A DNA stretch of 64,000 nt from Allomuricauda sp. TMED12 (GTDB lineage Bacteria; Bacteroidota; Bacteroidia; Flavobacteriales; Flavobacteriaceae), in NCBI GenBank assembly GCA_002167435.2, contig NHBR02000079.1, positions 1-64,000 of the forward strand, given 5' to 3'. Position 1 is the stretch's first letter. Each line of letters starts with the position of its first letter. Shown piece after piece: positions 26,356-36,210 of the stretch. The translations under genes and the position numbers were made by a program. Under the pieces are notes generated by a model. That model was not told where the DNA came from and searched no databases. It saw nothing but the letters and a program-made list of their open reading frames with translations.

Positions 26356-27444
26356 TCAAGCCACCGTCCCTTGGCAACTACTTCCCGCTCCTGCAGTACA
26401 ACCATAGCAATGTTGTGAGATGATAATATCCCGGTTGCTCAGCACATCATCATTATAATCCTTAATGTGTTTTACCTTACTCGCCACTTTGAGGTCCAAC
26501 ATTTGGTTGAAATCGCAATCGTAAAGCCAACCGTCCCAACTCACAGAGATGGTATTGGTGCACATCACACTTTCCACTGCGGCAGGGTTATAGGCCTCTA
26601 CCAAGGAGTACATATAATCTTCATAATTGTCGGAAGCGATGAGGTAGTCCAAAAATCGTGAAATCGGCAGATTGGTAATGGCAAAAAGGTTGTGAAAATC
26701 AATATCAAAATCCTCTTTCAAGGCTTTTTTAAAGTCTTGCTCCATGGCAGCTTGATCAGCAGGTAAAAAAGCTCCCGAAGGATTGTACACCAAATCCAAG
26801 CGCAAATCGTTGTTTGGCATGCCGTAGCCCACCTTATTGAGCATTTGCAATGCTTTTATGGATTTATCAAAAACCCCATCACCACGTTGTTTGTCCGTTT
26901 TGCCGCGAGTGTAGTGTGGCATGGAGGATACTACGTGTACATTGTGCTTTTTAAAGAATTCGGGCAGATCATGGTACTTTTTATTCGCCAAAATAATGGT
27001 CAAATTGGAACGAACGATGAAATCCTGAATTCCCGCTTTGGAGGCTTCTTCCACAAACCAGCGAAAATCAGGGTTCATTTCAGGCGCGCCTCCAGTAAGG
27101 TCCAGAGTGTGGGCTCCCGTGTTTCGAATTACATTCAAACATTGTTGCATTGTCTCCCTTGTCATAATTTCCTTTCGGTCTGGACCCGCATCCACATGGC
27201 AATGTCCACAGACCTGGTTGCACATATACCCCACATTGATTTGGAGCACTTCCAGCGTTTTGGGTCGCAAGGGAAATTGACCTGTTTCGGCAATTTTATC
27301 CTTAAAGTATGGGAGATCGCCATCTGCAAAGAGTTCCCCGTTCAGGATTTCCAATTGCATTTGGGCATTGGCCAATGCATCTTTCTTTGCTTTTAATGAT
27401 TTTTTCGCTGCTTTTTTTATGTCTGTGAGTATGCTCTGCGTCAT
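26356..27444 (-). CDS. arsS: Arsenosugar biosynthesis radical SAM protein ArsS
   Basis: Radical SAM enzyme that attaches the 5'-deoxyadenosyl group to dimethylarsenite on the way to arsenosugars. The 362-residue protein has the cluster motif CNQVCGHC (Cys75, Cys79, Cys82), the SAM-binding LTGGAPEMNP, and the C-terminal cysteine-rich CYGCTAGAGSSC extension characteristic of ArsS. Some relatives carry selenocysteine in this tail; here only cysteine codons are present. It lies 15 bp after the AhpD-like gene in the same transcript. No arsM methyltransferase is in the window. Confidence 0.88.
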   Translation of the reverse strand: MTQSILTDIKKAAKKSLKAKKDALANAQMQLEILNGELFADGDLPYFKDKIAETGQFPLRPKTLEVLQINVGYMCNQVCGHCHVDAGPDRKEIMTRETMQQCLNVIRNTGAHTLDLTGGAPEMNPDFRWFVEEASKAGIQDFIVRSNLTIILANKKYHDLPEFFKKHNVHVVSSMPHYTRGKTDKQRGDGVFDKSIKALQMLNKVGYGMPNNDLRLDLVYNPSGAFLPADQAAMEQDFKKALKEDFDIDFHNLFAITNLPISRFLDYLIASDNYEDYMYSLVEAYNPAAVESVMCTNTISVSWDGWLYDCDFNQMLDLKVASKVKHIKDYNDDVLSNRDIIISQHCYGCTAGAGSSCQGTVA

Positions 27445-27459
27445 TAATCTAAAATAGGT

Positions 27460-27795
27460 TTACATGGAAAGTTTGTCGTACTTGTTCATCATCTGAACCC
27501 CGTGTACCAAAGTGGCCCCACTTTCGATTGCGGCTCCTGCGTGCACGGCTTCCATCATTTCTTCTTTGGTAATTCCGCGCTGTAGGCCATCTTTAGTATA
27601 AGCATCAATACAGTACGGGCATTTTACCACATGCGATACGGCCAAGGCAATCAAGGATTTTTCTCTGGCACTCAGAGCACCCTCCTCAAAAACTTTACCG
27701 TAGTAGTCGAAAAACTTGTTGCCCAGTTCCTCGCTCCATTCGGTAATCTTACCAAATTTTCTCAAATCTGCTGGGTCGTAATATGATTTGGCCAT
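27460..27795 (-). CDS. AhpD-like protein associated with arsenosugar synthesis
   Basis: A 111-residue carboxymuconolactone-decarboxylase/AhpD-fold protein. The redox pair CPYC (Cys59, Cys62) is followed by the usual helix with ITKEEMMEAVHAGAAI. Members with this sequence are regularly encoded next to arsS and are named arsenosugar biosynthesis-associated peroxidase-like proteins. Its reaction is not established; thiol peroxidase or a redox partner for ArsS is plausible. It is the first gene of the two-gene unit. Confidence 0.85.
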   Translation of the reverse strand: MAKSYYDPADLRKFGKITEWSEELGNKFFDYYGKVFEEGALSAREKSLIALAVSHVVKCPYCIDAYTKDGLQRGITKEEMMEAVHAGAAIESGATLVHGVQMMNKYDKLSM

Positions 27796-27926
27796 GTTTC
27801 TTTATTTAATGTTCCTTCTAAACATACAACAAATATCGCTATTCCCTTAGGTCGAAAAAACATGGTCAGAATTACATATTTTGAAATAAAATTGCCTTCT
27901 GATTGATTGTGAGGTCTCTAAATAAA

Positions 27927-27951
27927 AAAGAGCGACAACTGCCGCTCTTTT
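27927..27951 (-). terminator. Terminator after the fasciclin gene
   Basis: Perfect eight-pair stem AAAGAGCG (27927-27934) and CGCTCTTT (27943-27950) with an eight-base loop. On the minus strand the stem is followed by TTTTTTA, so it should stop transcripts of the fasciclin gene that ends at 27982. Confidence 0.75.
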
Positions 27952-27981
27952 CCAAATTCAAAATCAACCAACTAAATAAAA

Positions 27982-28542
27982 CTATTTTGTAGAAGGAAGC
28001 ACTACGGTATCCACCACATGGATTACACCATTGGACTGGTTTACATCGGCTATGGTTATGGCGGATACATTTCCCGCGCCATCCTTGATCATAATCATGC
28101 CATTATCCGTCATGGCTGTGAGGGTGTCTCCGTTTACCGTGGTAAGCTCGGTCATACCTTTCCCTTTTTTGATCCATTTCATCAAGTCTTTTGCGCTGTA
28201 CTTTCCCGCAACCAAGTGATAGGTAAGTACGCCTTGCAATTGCGACTTGTTTTCTGGCTTTAGCAAGGTAGCAACCGTTCCTTCAGGTAATTTTTTGAAA
28301 GCACTGTTGGTAGGAGCAAATACGGTAAATGGTCCTTCACCCTGCAAAGTCTCTACCAATCCAGCTGCTTTTACAGCGGCAACCAAAGTAGTGTGGTCTT
28401 TGGAGTTTACCGCATTGGAAACAATATCCTTGCTCGGGTACATAGCAGCACCGCCTACCATTTTAGTTTGAGAAAACCCGTTTGTGATTGTCAAAAATCC
28501 AACACAGGATAATATTAGCGTCAATGTTTTAAAAGATTTCAT
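27982..28542 (-). CDS. Secreted fasciclin (FAS1) domain protein
   Basis: A 186-residue exported protein: an N-terminal signal peptide (about 1-25, ending GFSQ) followed by a single FAS1 domain covering roughly 45-184. The FAS1 motifs are TLVAAVKAAGLVETL, FTVFAPTNSAF, LTYHLVAGK and NGVIHVVDTVVLPS. FAS1 proteins act in adhesion to surfaces or matrix. The gene is alone, with a terminator downstream. No lipobox is seen. Confidence 0.92.
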   Translation of the reverse strand: MKSFKTLTLILSCVGFLTITNGFSQTKMVGGAAMYPSKDIVSNAVNSKDHTTLVAAVKAAGLVETLQGEGPFTVFAPTNSAFKKLPEGTVATLLKPENKSQLQGVLTYHLVAGKYSAKDLMKWIKKGKGMTELTTVNGDTLTAMTDNGMIMIKDGAGNVSAITIADVNQSNGVIHVVDTVVLPSTK

Positions 28543-28650
28543 GTGATTTTATTTTTAGTTTATATAATCACTTACGGAGTTTTTTGAAAGAGGGTTTGGT
28601 TTTTTTGAAAGATTTGATGGTTTTAAACGAAATACAACATTGCGGCAACC

Positions 28651-28678
28651 TTGGTAATTACTCAAAATGCTAACTTTA
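28651..28678 (+). promoter_or_regulatory. Possible promoter of the patatin gene
   Basis: TTG at 28651-28653 is followed after 17 bp by TAACTTTA (28671-28678), one base off the Bacteroidota -7 consensus TAnnTTTG. The ATG of the patatin gene follows at 28701. The arrangement fits a Bacteroidota housekeeping promoter but is a single weak match. Confidence 0.4.
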
Positions 28679-28700
28679 TGCTCTAAATTCAATTATCCGA

Positions 28701-29474
28701 ATGCTTGAAAACAAATCTATAGGCCTTGTACTTTCGGGAGGTGGTGTTCGTGGAATGGCACACATAGGGCTGATCAAAGCCATGCGCGAACACGATCTTG
28801 AAGCCAACGTAGTGGCAGGCACAAGTATTGGGGCATTGGTAGGAGCCCTTTATGCCAACAATAACACGGTGGAAGAAATGCTTGATTTTTTTAAAAAAGT
28901 ACCATTGTTCCAGTACAGTTTTTTTACCATAAATAAACCTGGATTTATTGATACAGAGCGTTATGCAAGCATTTTTGAGAAATTTTTCCCAGAAAATAGG
29001 TTTGAAAGTTTAGAAAGACTTCTGTACGTAGTTGCCACCGATTTGCTAAGTGGCAAAGAAAAAGTCTTTAGTAAGGGCCAACTTATTAAACCCTTACTGG
29101 CATCAGCTGCGCTTCCCCCTGTGTTCAGTCCAGTGGATATTGATGACATTCTTTATGCAGATGGAGGCATCATGAACAATTTTCCAAAGGAATATGTCGA
29201 GGATAAAACTGAATTCATTATTGGTAGTAATGTATCCGTTACTGTACCATTACAAAAGAAGGATTTACGGAACTCTTTTCAACTTACTGGACGAGTGACC
29301 AGTTTAATGATCCATGCATCCAACGATGAGAAACTACATGAATGCAATCTTTTTATCGAACCCAAAGAATTAGATCAAATTGGGGTACTGGACAAAAAAG
29401 GTATTGAAAACGCCTTCAATGTTGGCTATGAGCATGGCAGCAGGGCTTTGGAAAAAATGTTGTCCAAAACCTAG
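28701..29474 (+). CDS. Patatin-like phospholipase (RssA family)
   Basis: A cytoplasmic serine lipase of 257 residues. The oxyanion motif GGGVRG (13-18), the nucleophile elbow GTSIG (40-44, Ser42) and the DGG motif near 154 that supplies the catalytic Asp are all present. It resembles bacterial YchK/RssA. It is convergent with the reductase gene, with only 14 bp between the two stops. Physiological substrate unknown. Confidence 0.9.
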   Translation: MLENKSIGLVLSGGGVRGMAHIGLIKAMREHDLEANVVAGTSIGALVGALYANNNTVEEMLDFFKKVPLFQYSFFTINKPGFIDTERYASIFEKFFPENRFESLERLLYVVATDLLSGKEKVFSKGQLIKPLLASAALPPVFSPVDIDDILYADGGIMNNFPKEYVEDKTEFIIGSNVSVTVPLQKKDLRNSFQLTGRVTSLMIHASNDEKLHECNLFIEPKELDQIGVLDKKGIENAFNVGYEHGSRALEKMLSKT

Positions 29475-29488
29475 GCTAATACACCGCC

Positions 29489-30535
29489 CTATACATCGTC
29501 GTAGTCCACCGTAATTTTAGATGTAGTGGGATGAGACTGACAAGTCAACACAAAGCCATCCGCAATTTCTCTATCGGTAAGAATCTGGTTCTTTACCATT
29601 TCGGCCTTTCCTTCGGTTAAACGTGCAATACAACTACTGCAAACACCACCTTGGCAAGAATAAGGAGCATCGATGTCCTGTTTTAAAACAGCATCGAGCA
29701 CCAATTCCTTTTTATCCATAACAAAAGTAAAGGTCTCATCGTCCAAGATTACTTTTACTTCGGTTTTACCTTCCAGTCCTTCGGCAAGTTCATCTTTGGC
29801 GTCCTCGCTGGTAAAAAGCTCAAAATGAATTTTATCTTCTGTAACACCATTCTCTTTTAGAGTATCGGTCACCTGATGAATCATTTCTTCCGGTCCACAT
29901 AGGTAGAAACTATCGAAAGATGTTCCCTTAAACTTATTTTTTAGTACAAAATTTACCGTTGATCGCTCAATCCTTCCAAACAAGGCCTCGTCTACATTGG
30001 ACCTACTATACACATATTGTACAAAAAAGCGTTCAGCATATTTTTCCTTTATGGCTTGAATTTCCTTAAAGTACATGGTTTCTTCTGGAGATTGGTTGCC
30101 AAAGACCAATACAAAGGTATTTTCCGGATTGCTTTCCAAAACGGTTTGGGCAATGCTCATAATCGGTGTTATACCACTCCCGGCAGCAAATGCAGCAATC
30201 TTTTTTGGTGTGGTTTCTTCAAAAACAAAACGGCCTTCGGGAGGCATAACCTCCATGGTGTCACCAGCTTTTATACTTTCGTTGGCATACACAGAAAAAG
30301 TACCGTCCTCCATTTTTTTGATGCCCACGGTTAATTTTCCTGAAGATGGCGGAGAAGAAATAGAGTACGCTCTGCGCAGTTCCTTTCCATTCAATTCATG
30401 TTTTAGGGTAATGTATTGCCCGGCCTTGAAGCTGTAAACTTCCTTAAGGTTTTCTGGAATATCAAAAGTAAGGGCCACGGCATTTGGGGTTAGTTTGTCC
30501 ACCGCGGCTATTTTTAAAGCATGGGATTCGCTCAT
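29489..30535 (-). CDS. PaaE-like ferredoxin-NADP reductase family flavoprotein
   Basis: A 348-residue electron-transfer protein with three domains: FAD-binding (about 1-100; RRAYSISSPPSSG), NAD(P)-binding (about 105-235; AFAAGSGITPI and YLCGPEEMI) and a C-terminal plant-type 2Fe-2S ferredoxin (about 262-348; Cys in YSCQGGVCSSC and a final LTCQ). This is the architecture of PaaE, the reductase of phenylacetyl-CoA epoxidase. No paaA-D genes are nearby, so it may serve another oxygenase or desaturase. Confidence 0.88.
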   Translation of the reverse strand: MSESHALKIAAVDKLTPNAVALTFDIPENLKEVYSFKAGQYITLKHELNGKELRRAYSISSPPSSGKLTVGIKKMEDGTFSVYANESIKAGDTMEVMPPEGRFVFEETTPKKIAAFAAGSGITPIMSIAQTVLESNPENTFVLVFGNQSPEETMYFKEIQAIKEKYAERFFVQYVYSRSNVDEALFGRIERSTVNFVLKNKFKGTSFDSFYLCGPEEMIHQVTDTLKENGVTEDKIHFELFTSEDAKDELAEGLEGKTEVKVILDDETFTFVMDKKELVLDAVLKQDIDAPYSCQGGVCSSCIARLTEGKAEMVKNQILTDREIADGFVLTCQSHPTTSKITVDYDDV

Positions 30536-30653
30536 GTAAAGAATTTTGCTGCAAAATTAAGCATTACGCTTCTTTTGAGCATCTATTTTAAGAAAAAGCA
30601 TAGGTTTTGTAACAAATCAGATAAATTAGACACCAACTAAAAAAACGCTAACC

Positions 30654-32123
30654 ATGCTCAAACATTTTATTGGACTCCAATGGAAGTCATTTTTTAGGTC
30701 TGCAAGTTTTAAAACAGAAATCTGGTTTAAAATATTGATGGCCTTAGGTGCTCTTTGGTTCATACTTGTATTTTCAAGTATGGGTTTGGGAGCTTATGTT
30801 CTTATAGAGAAATCCGGTTTGGGCGACCCTCTGCGTGTGGTTAACCGATTTATGATCTATTATCTGGCTTTTGACCTTGTATTTAGGTACATGTTGCAAA
30901 AAATGCCCGTCACCAATATTAAACCTTTGTTGTATTTGCCTATGAGCAAAACCAAAGTGGTCAACTTTTCGTTGGGGAAAACGGTCATTTCATTCTTTAA
31001 CCTTGCCCATGCGTTCTTCTTTATTCCTTTTAGTATCGTGTTGCTCGTGGAAGGGTATCCACCAGTACAAGTTATTGGATGGCACTTAGCTTTGATGGCA
31101 CTTTTTTACTGTAACAACTTCCTAAATGTTATGGTAAACAACCAGAATTCCATTTTTTATCTGTTAGCTGCTTTATTTATCGTGGCAGGAGCCTCACAAT
31201 ATTATCAATGGTTTGATATTACCATTTACACCCAACCCATTTTCGACTTTTTCTATGACATGCCATGGACGGCCGTAATCCCATGGATTATTTTGGCGGG
31301 AATGTATTATGGAGCCTTCTCTTATTTTAAAAAGCACATGTATCTGGATGGTGGCTTGGCCAAAAAACAGACCGAGGCCAAAACAGAGAACTTGGAATGG
31401 TTAGATCGCTTTGGCAATTTGGGAACTTTCTTAAAAAACGATATCAAACTTATCAAAAGAAACAAGAGGTCTCGAACGGCCGTAATTATGGGCTTTTTCT
31501 TTATTTTTTATGGATTGCTCTTTTTTACTAGCGCCATTGAGGTCTATGATGGTCCATTTTGGAAAATCTTTGCGGGGATTTTTGTTACCGGAGGGTTCTT
31601 GTTCAGCTTTGGACAATACGTGCCCAGTTGGGACAGTAGTTATTATCCCCTTATGATGAGTCAGAATATTAAATACAGGGAATACCTGTCCTCAAAATGG
31701 TACTTGGTCATTATTGCAACTATCATTTCCACCATTTTGGCCACATTTTATCTCTATTTTGGATGGGAAGCCTATGCTGCAGTGTTGGTTGGTGGCATTT
31801 ATAATATAGGAATCAATAGTTATTTGGTACTTTGGGGAGGCGCCTATGTAAAAACTCCGATTGAGCTGACCTCCAACAAAAAAGCATTTGGAGATAAACA
31901 GGCCTTTAACGCCAAAACACTATTGCTCACTTTGCCCAAATTGGTGTTACCCATTATAATTTATGCCATTGGCCATTTTTTGATTAGTCCCACTGCAGGG
32001 TACATTTTTGTAGCTGTTTTTGGATTACTTGGATTTGCCTTCAAGGAAAAGGTGTTTACCATGATTGAGGGCATTTACAAAAAAGAAAAGTACAAAACAC
32101 TGCAAGCATATAAACAGAAATAA
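30654..32123 (+). CDS. DUF5687 family ABC-type membrane component
   Basis: A 489-residue polytopic membrane protein with about ten hydrophobic segments, starting MLKHFIGLQWKSFFRSASF. It matches the Bacteroidota family DUF5687, whose members are paired with an ABC ATPase. The ATPase gene follows after 23 bp, so the two probably form an exporter or a membrane-linked ABC complex. The substrate is unknown. Confidence 0.85.
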   Translation: MLKHFIGLQWKSFFRSASFKTEIWFKILMALGALWFILVFSSMGLGAYVLIEKSGLGDPLRVVNRFMIYYLAFDLVFRYMLQKMPVTNIKPLLYLPMSKTKVVNFSLGKTVISFFNLAHAFFFIPFSIVLLVEGYPPVQVIGWHLALMALFYCNNFLNVMVNNQNSIFYLLAALFIVAGASQYYQWFDITIYTQPIFDFFYDMPWTAVIPWIILAGMYYGAFSYFKKHMYLDGGLAKKQTEAKTENLEWLDRFGNLGTFLKNDIKLIKRNKRSRTAVIMGFFFIFYGLLFFTSAIEVYDGPFWKIFAGIFVTGGFLFSFGQYVPSWDSSYYPLMMSQNIKYREYLSSKWYLVIIATIISTILATFYLYFGWEAYAAVLVGGIYNIGINSYLVLWGGAYVKTPIELTSNKKAFGDKQAFNAKTLLLTLPKLVLPIIIYAIGHFLISPTAGYIFVAVFGLLGFAFKEKVFTMIEGIYKKEKYKTLQAYKQK

Positions 32124-32146
32124 CACACCATTAATACATAAAATAC

Positions 32147-32842
32147 ATGATCACAGTTCATAATTTAACCAAGACCTACGGAGAGCAAACCGTATTGAAC
32201 ATTGACCAGTTAGAAATTCCAAAAGGGCAGAGTTTCGGACTGGTAGGAAACAATGGAGCAGGGAAAACAACCTTGTTCAGTCTATTGTTGGATTTGATTC
32301 AGCCTTCATCGGGGCACGTTATAAATAAAGATGTGCAAGTAGATCAGAGTGAAGCTTGGAAACCATTCACTTCTGCCTTTATTGACGAAACCTTTTTAAT
32401 TGGGTACCTCACTCCAGAAGAATATTTCTACTTTATCGGAGAATTGCGCGGAAGAAACAAGGCCGATGTGGACGCCTTATTGTCCAATTTTGATGATTTT
32501 TTCCACGATGAGATATTGGGCCAGAAAAAATATTTGCGCGACCTTTCCAAAGGAAACCAAAAGAAAGTGGGCATTGTGGCCAGCTTTATCGGTAACCCTG
32601 AAGTGGTGATTTTGGATGAACCCTTTGCCAATTTGGACCCAACCACCCAAATTCGACTAAAAGGAATCATAAAAGACTTAGCGGCCAAAGAAGGCGTAAC
32701 CGTTCTTGTATCTAGCCATGATTTGATTCACGTTACCGAAGTCTGTGAACGTATTGTGGTACTGAACAAAGGGGAAATTGTAAAGGACCTACATACTTCT
32801 GCGGAGACCATGAAAGAACTGGAAGCTTTCTTTGCAGGTTGA
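32147..32842 (+). CDS. ABC transporter ATP-binding protein
   Basis: A 231-residue nucleotide-binding subunit with Walker A GNNGAGKTT (34-42), a DLSKGNQKKV signature motif, which deviates from LSGGQ as in many Bacteroidota exporters, Walker B VVILDEPFANLDP and the switch His in VLVSSHD. It is the partner of the DUF5687 membrane protein. Confidence 0.93.
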   Translation: MITVHNLTKTYGEQTVLNIDQLEIPKGQSFGLVGNNGAGKTTLFSLLLDLIQPSSGHVINKDVQVDQSEAWKPFTSAFIDETFLIGYLTPEEYFYFIGELRGRNKADVDALLSNFDDFFHDEILGQKKYLRDLSKGNQKKVGIVASFIGNPEVVILDEPFANLDPTTQIRLKGIIKDLAAKEGVTVLVSSHDLIHVTEVCERIVVLNKGEIVKDLHTSAETMKELEAFFAG

Positions 32843-32882
32843 TTGGAAACACTTTATTACATTTATGTTATAAAGTAAAAAC

Positions 32883-33574
32883 ATGAGCAGCGACCTAGAT
32901 TTGTTGGTTGATTTTTATCAATGGGAAAAGCAACGTCTGTTGCTCGAAATTGACGAAAATAAAAGAGAACAAGATTATTTTCAGTAGATTATAGTTACCA
33001 GGAATTAGGTCGTATCCAAAGAGAATTGGATTGCTTGTTGACACTTAAGAATCCAGAGTACCCCAAAATTAAAAACCTAGAAAAGGAAATTGACTTTTAC
33101 TCAGAAAGAGATTGGCCGCATCCAAAAATGGCTGAGTATTATGCTCCAAAAGTCGAGGCTTTTAGGAAAGAACTAGAAAAGTTAAAGAGCAAGAAGGAAT
33201 TTATCTGTTCTGATGAGACTCAAATCCTAGATGATGCGCTGTTTTCATTGGTAAATGATGAAATTGAAGGTTTCTCCATTTTTGACGAAATAGAAATGCA
33301 TTTTAAAATGGATATATCCAAAAATGAAGTCGGTGAGATTCGATTGGATTTAAAGGTTGGAGAAAGAGCTAGTGCTGAACAATTGAAAAAGCATAGGCTT
33401 TCGGATGTCCCAAAATTAATTTATGACGAGTCCTCTAAAAGTTTGATTGCTCTCTTCAAAGTGGACCGTTTTAAAAATGTGCTTCCCATCAAACAGACGA
33501 TTTCTAAAATTGTAATTGCAACAAACGGATACTGGGGTATCGGGAATACAATTTTCTTAAAACTTCATCCCTGA
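32883..33574 (+). pseudogene. Uncharacterised gene split by an apparent frameshift
   Basis: ATG 32883 opens a 34-codon frame (MSSDLDLLVDFYQWEK...) that stops at TAG 32985-32987. The next frame is open from 32963 to 33574 and continues with VDYSYQELGRIQRELD and a coiled-coil-rich, charged protein. One extra T in the TTTT run at 32978-32981 would join them into a protein of about 230 residues. Otherwise only a TTG at 33026 could start the second part (182 residues). I do not recognise the family. The cause may be a mutation, a sequencing error or ribosomal slippage. Confidence 0.55.
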
Positions 33575-33658
33575 TTATCATTTAATGCATTTTATCGATA
33601 AGCCTTATAATAATCCGCTCATTTTTGAGTTTAAGGTTACACAAGATTATCGATAATT

Positions 33659-36190
33659 TTGAAGCTTCATCATACATTTTTAGGTGCCATTGTTTTGGGA
33701 GGACTTGTATTTAATGCATGTTCCACCCAAAAAGACAAATTCATCAACCGAAATTGGCACGCACTCAACACCAAGTACAACACTTTGTACAATGGTAATC
33801 TGGCCTTTCAACAGGGGCTGGAAGAAATCAATGCCAATTATCGGGATGATTATTGGGAAATTCTTCCTGTGGAACGACTTAAGGTCACCGATGAGATAAA
33901 ACTCGATTCAGAGGATAACAACCCCAACTTCATTATTGCGGAGGAAAAGGCTACCAAGGCCATCCAAAAGCACAGTATGGACATTAAGGACGAGGAGCGC
34001 AACCCACAAACAGACGAGGCATTTTTGTTGCTGGGAAAAGCACGTTATTTTGATCAGCGCTATATCCCTGCCTTGGAATCCTTCAACTATATCCTTCGGA
34101 AATATGTGGAGAGCGATAAGCTGAACGAAGCCACCATTTGGAGGGAAAAAACCAACATGCGTTTGGATAACCCCGAAGTGGCCATTAAAAACTTGAAGCG
34201 CCTGTTCAAGTACGAAAAATTGAAAGATCAAGAATACGCAGACGCCAATGCGGTTTTGGCCCAGTGTTACATCAACCTAAATATACCCGACACAGCCATC
34301 CAGAAACTGAAAATATCCCAAGCCTATACCAAAAAGAACCCAGAAAAGGGAAGGTACCTTTTCATAATCGGGCAGTTGTACGATCAATTGGGACATAAGG
34401 ACAGTGCCAACTATGCATACAACAAGGTTATCGATCTCAACCGCAAATCGCCCAGGGTGTACATGATCAATGCACATCTAAAAAAAATACAGAATACAGA
34501 GCTTACCGAGGCAAACAAAGAGGAAATGTTGGAATACTTGACCGATTTGGAAGAAAATCGCGAGAACAGACCTTTCTTGGACAAGATTTATCGGCAAGTA
34601 GCCCAATATCATATGTCTTACGAATCAGATAGCACGGCCCTGGCCTATTACAACAAATCATTACGGGCGCCCCAAGGGGAACGAAAACTGAATGCCCTGA
34701 ATTATCAGAGCTTGGCGGATTATTATTTTGATGAAGATGAGTATAGAGTTGCAGGCTCTTACTATGATAGTACCTTGACCAATCTCAATGAAAATACAAG
34801 AAAGCACCGCAGCATTAAAAAGAGGCTGGATAACCTAGAGGACGTTATTAAATATGAAGATGTTGTTCAGCATGCCGATAGCGTAATCACTTTATACCAA
34901 ATGCCAGTCGCAGAACGCAAGGCTTATTTTGAAGACTACATCGCCGAAATAAAGCGTAAAGAGGAAGCGGCAGCTGAAAAGGAATTGGAACGAACCACTG
35001 CTGGTTTCGCAACATTTGCCAATAGCAAGGGAGGCAAAGAGAACCAAGGTAAGTTCTATTTCTATAACATAACCAGTTTAGGGTATGGTAAAAACGACTT
35101 CAAGACCCGTTGGGGGAATAGAAGTTTGGAAGATGATTGGCGCTGGAGCAACAGGTCCAAAATTTCCATTTCCGAAGCAACGGGAGAGGAAGTTGTTGAC
35201 AGCGAGGAAAATTTAACCGAGGACCAAAAGTATTCGGTAGATTATTATTTGGGACAAGTCCCAACCGATGTAACCGAAATAGATAGCCTAAAAGGTGAAC
35301 GGAACTTTGCCAATTATCAATTAGGGTTGATCTATAAAGAAAAGTTCAGGGACAATTTGCTGGCTGCGGCGAAGTTGGAGCGCGTATTATCATCGAATCC
35401 AGAAGAGCGATTAATACTCCCATCAAAATACAACCTTTATAAGATTTACGAGGAAACTGGAAGTCCATTGGCTGTAAGTATGAAGCAGAGCATCATCACT
35501 AATCATCCCGATACTCGATATGCAGAAATTTTATTGAACCCACAGGCTGTGCTCGATGGAAACACCGATAGTCCAGATGCGAGGTATGCGGCTTTGTTCA
35601 AACAATATCAAAAGCAAGAGTTTTTAAGGGTAATTACCCAATCGGAAGAGTATATCAACAAATTTACCGGAGACCCTATTGTGCCCAAGTTCGAAATGCT
35701 GAAAGCCAATGCCATTGGTCGCTTGCAGGGGTTTGAGTCTTTTAAGGAGGCTTTGAACTATGTAGCGTTGACCTATCCGAACAATCCCGAAGGGAAAAAA
35801 GCGGAGCAAATGGTGGAAGAACAGTTGCCTAAGTTGGAGAATAATGTGTTCTCCCCAGAAACAGGCTCCTCTGGAACAGGGAATTGGAAAGTAGTGTTCC
35901 CTTTTAAAATCAGAAATGATGAACAAGCAACCAAGCTAAAAAATCGTTTGAAAGAAGTAATCGAAGAACTGCGCTATGACAATATGGTTTCCAAGGACAT
36001 TTATAATTTGGAAGATGAATTTGTGGTGGTGCACGGTTTCCGTTCCAAGGACTTTGCCCTCGGCTTCGCAGAACTTATAAAAAAGAATAGGGACTACCTT
36101 ATTAAAGATGAGAATTTTGTAGTTTTATCGGATAATTACAAAATCATACAAGTCCATAAAAATTTAGAATCATACAAAGCACAATTTTAA
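33659..36190 (+). CDS. sprE: Type IX secretion/gliding lipoprotein SprE (PorW)
   Basis: A large 843-residue tetratricopeptide lipoprotein. The TTG start at 33659 gives a signal sequence ending in VFNAC, with the lipid-modified Cys about residue 21, followed by CSTQKDKFINRNWHALNTK, the conserved SprE/PorW opening. TPR-like helices cover roughly 90-430 and 540-700, and the last 90 residues form a separate domain. PorW/SprE supports the type IX secretion machinery and gliding in Bacteroidota. Its place before a bactofilin and the atp genes is the usual flavobacterial order. Confidence 0.88.
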   Translation: MKLHHTFLGAIVLGGLVFNACSTQKDKFINRNWHALNTKYNTLYNGNLAFQQGLEEINANYRDDYWEILPVERLKVTDEIKLDSEDNNPNFIIAEEKATKAIQKHSMDIKDEERNPQTDEAFLLLGKARYFDQRYIPALESFNYILRKYVESDKLNEATIWREKTNMRLDNPEVAIKNLKRLFKYEKLKDQEYADANAVLAQCYINLNIPDTAIQKLKISQAYTKKNPEKGRYLFIIGQLYDQLGHKDSANYAYNKVIDLNRKSPRVYMINAHLKKIQNTELTEANKEEMLEYLTDLEENRENRPFLDKIYRQVAQYHMSYESDSTALAYYNKSLRAPQGERKLNALNYQSLADYYFDEDEYRVAGSYYDSTLTNLNENTRKHRSIKKRLDNLEDVIKYEDVVQHADSVITLYQMPVAERKAYFEDYIAEIKRKEEAAAEKELERTTAGFATFANSKGGKENQGKFYFYNITSLGYGKNDFKTRWGNRSLEDDWRWSNRSKISISEATGEEVVDSEENLTEDQKYSVDYYLGQVPTDVTEIDSLKGERNFANYQLGLIYKEKFRDNLLAAAKLERVLSSNPEERLILPSKYNLYKIYEETGSPLAVSMKQSIITNHPDTRYAEILLNPQAVLDGNTDSPDARYAALFKQYQKQEFLRVITQSEEYINKFTGDPIVPKFEMLKANAIGRLQGFESFKEALNYVALTYPNNPEGKKAEQMVEEQLPKLENNVFSPETGSSGTGNWKVVFPFKIRNDEQATKLKNRLKEVIEELRYDNMVSKDIYNLEDEFVVVHGFRSKDFALGFAELIKKNRDYLIKDENFVVLSDNYKIIQVHKNLESYKAQF

Positions 36191-36210
36191 CCCCAAAACC
36201 CTAGAACACA

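Noticed and set aside
26845-27396. 183-codon open frame antisense to arsS
   Set aside because: Shadow of the arsS coding sequence, whose radical SAM motifs are certain.
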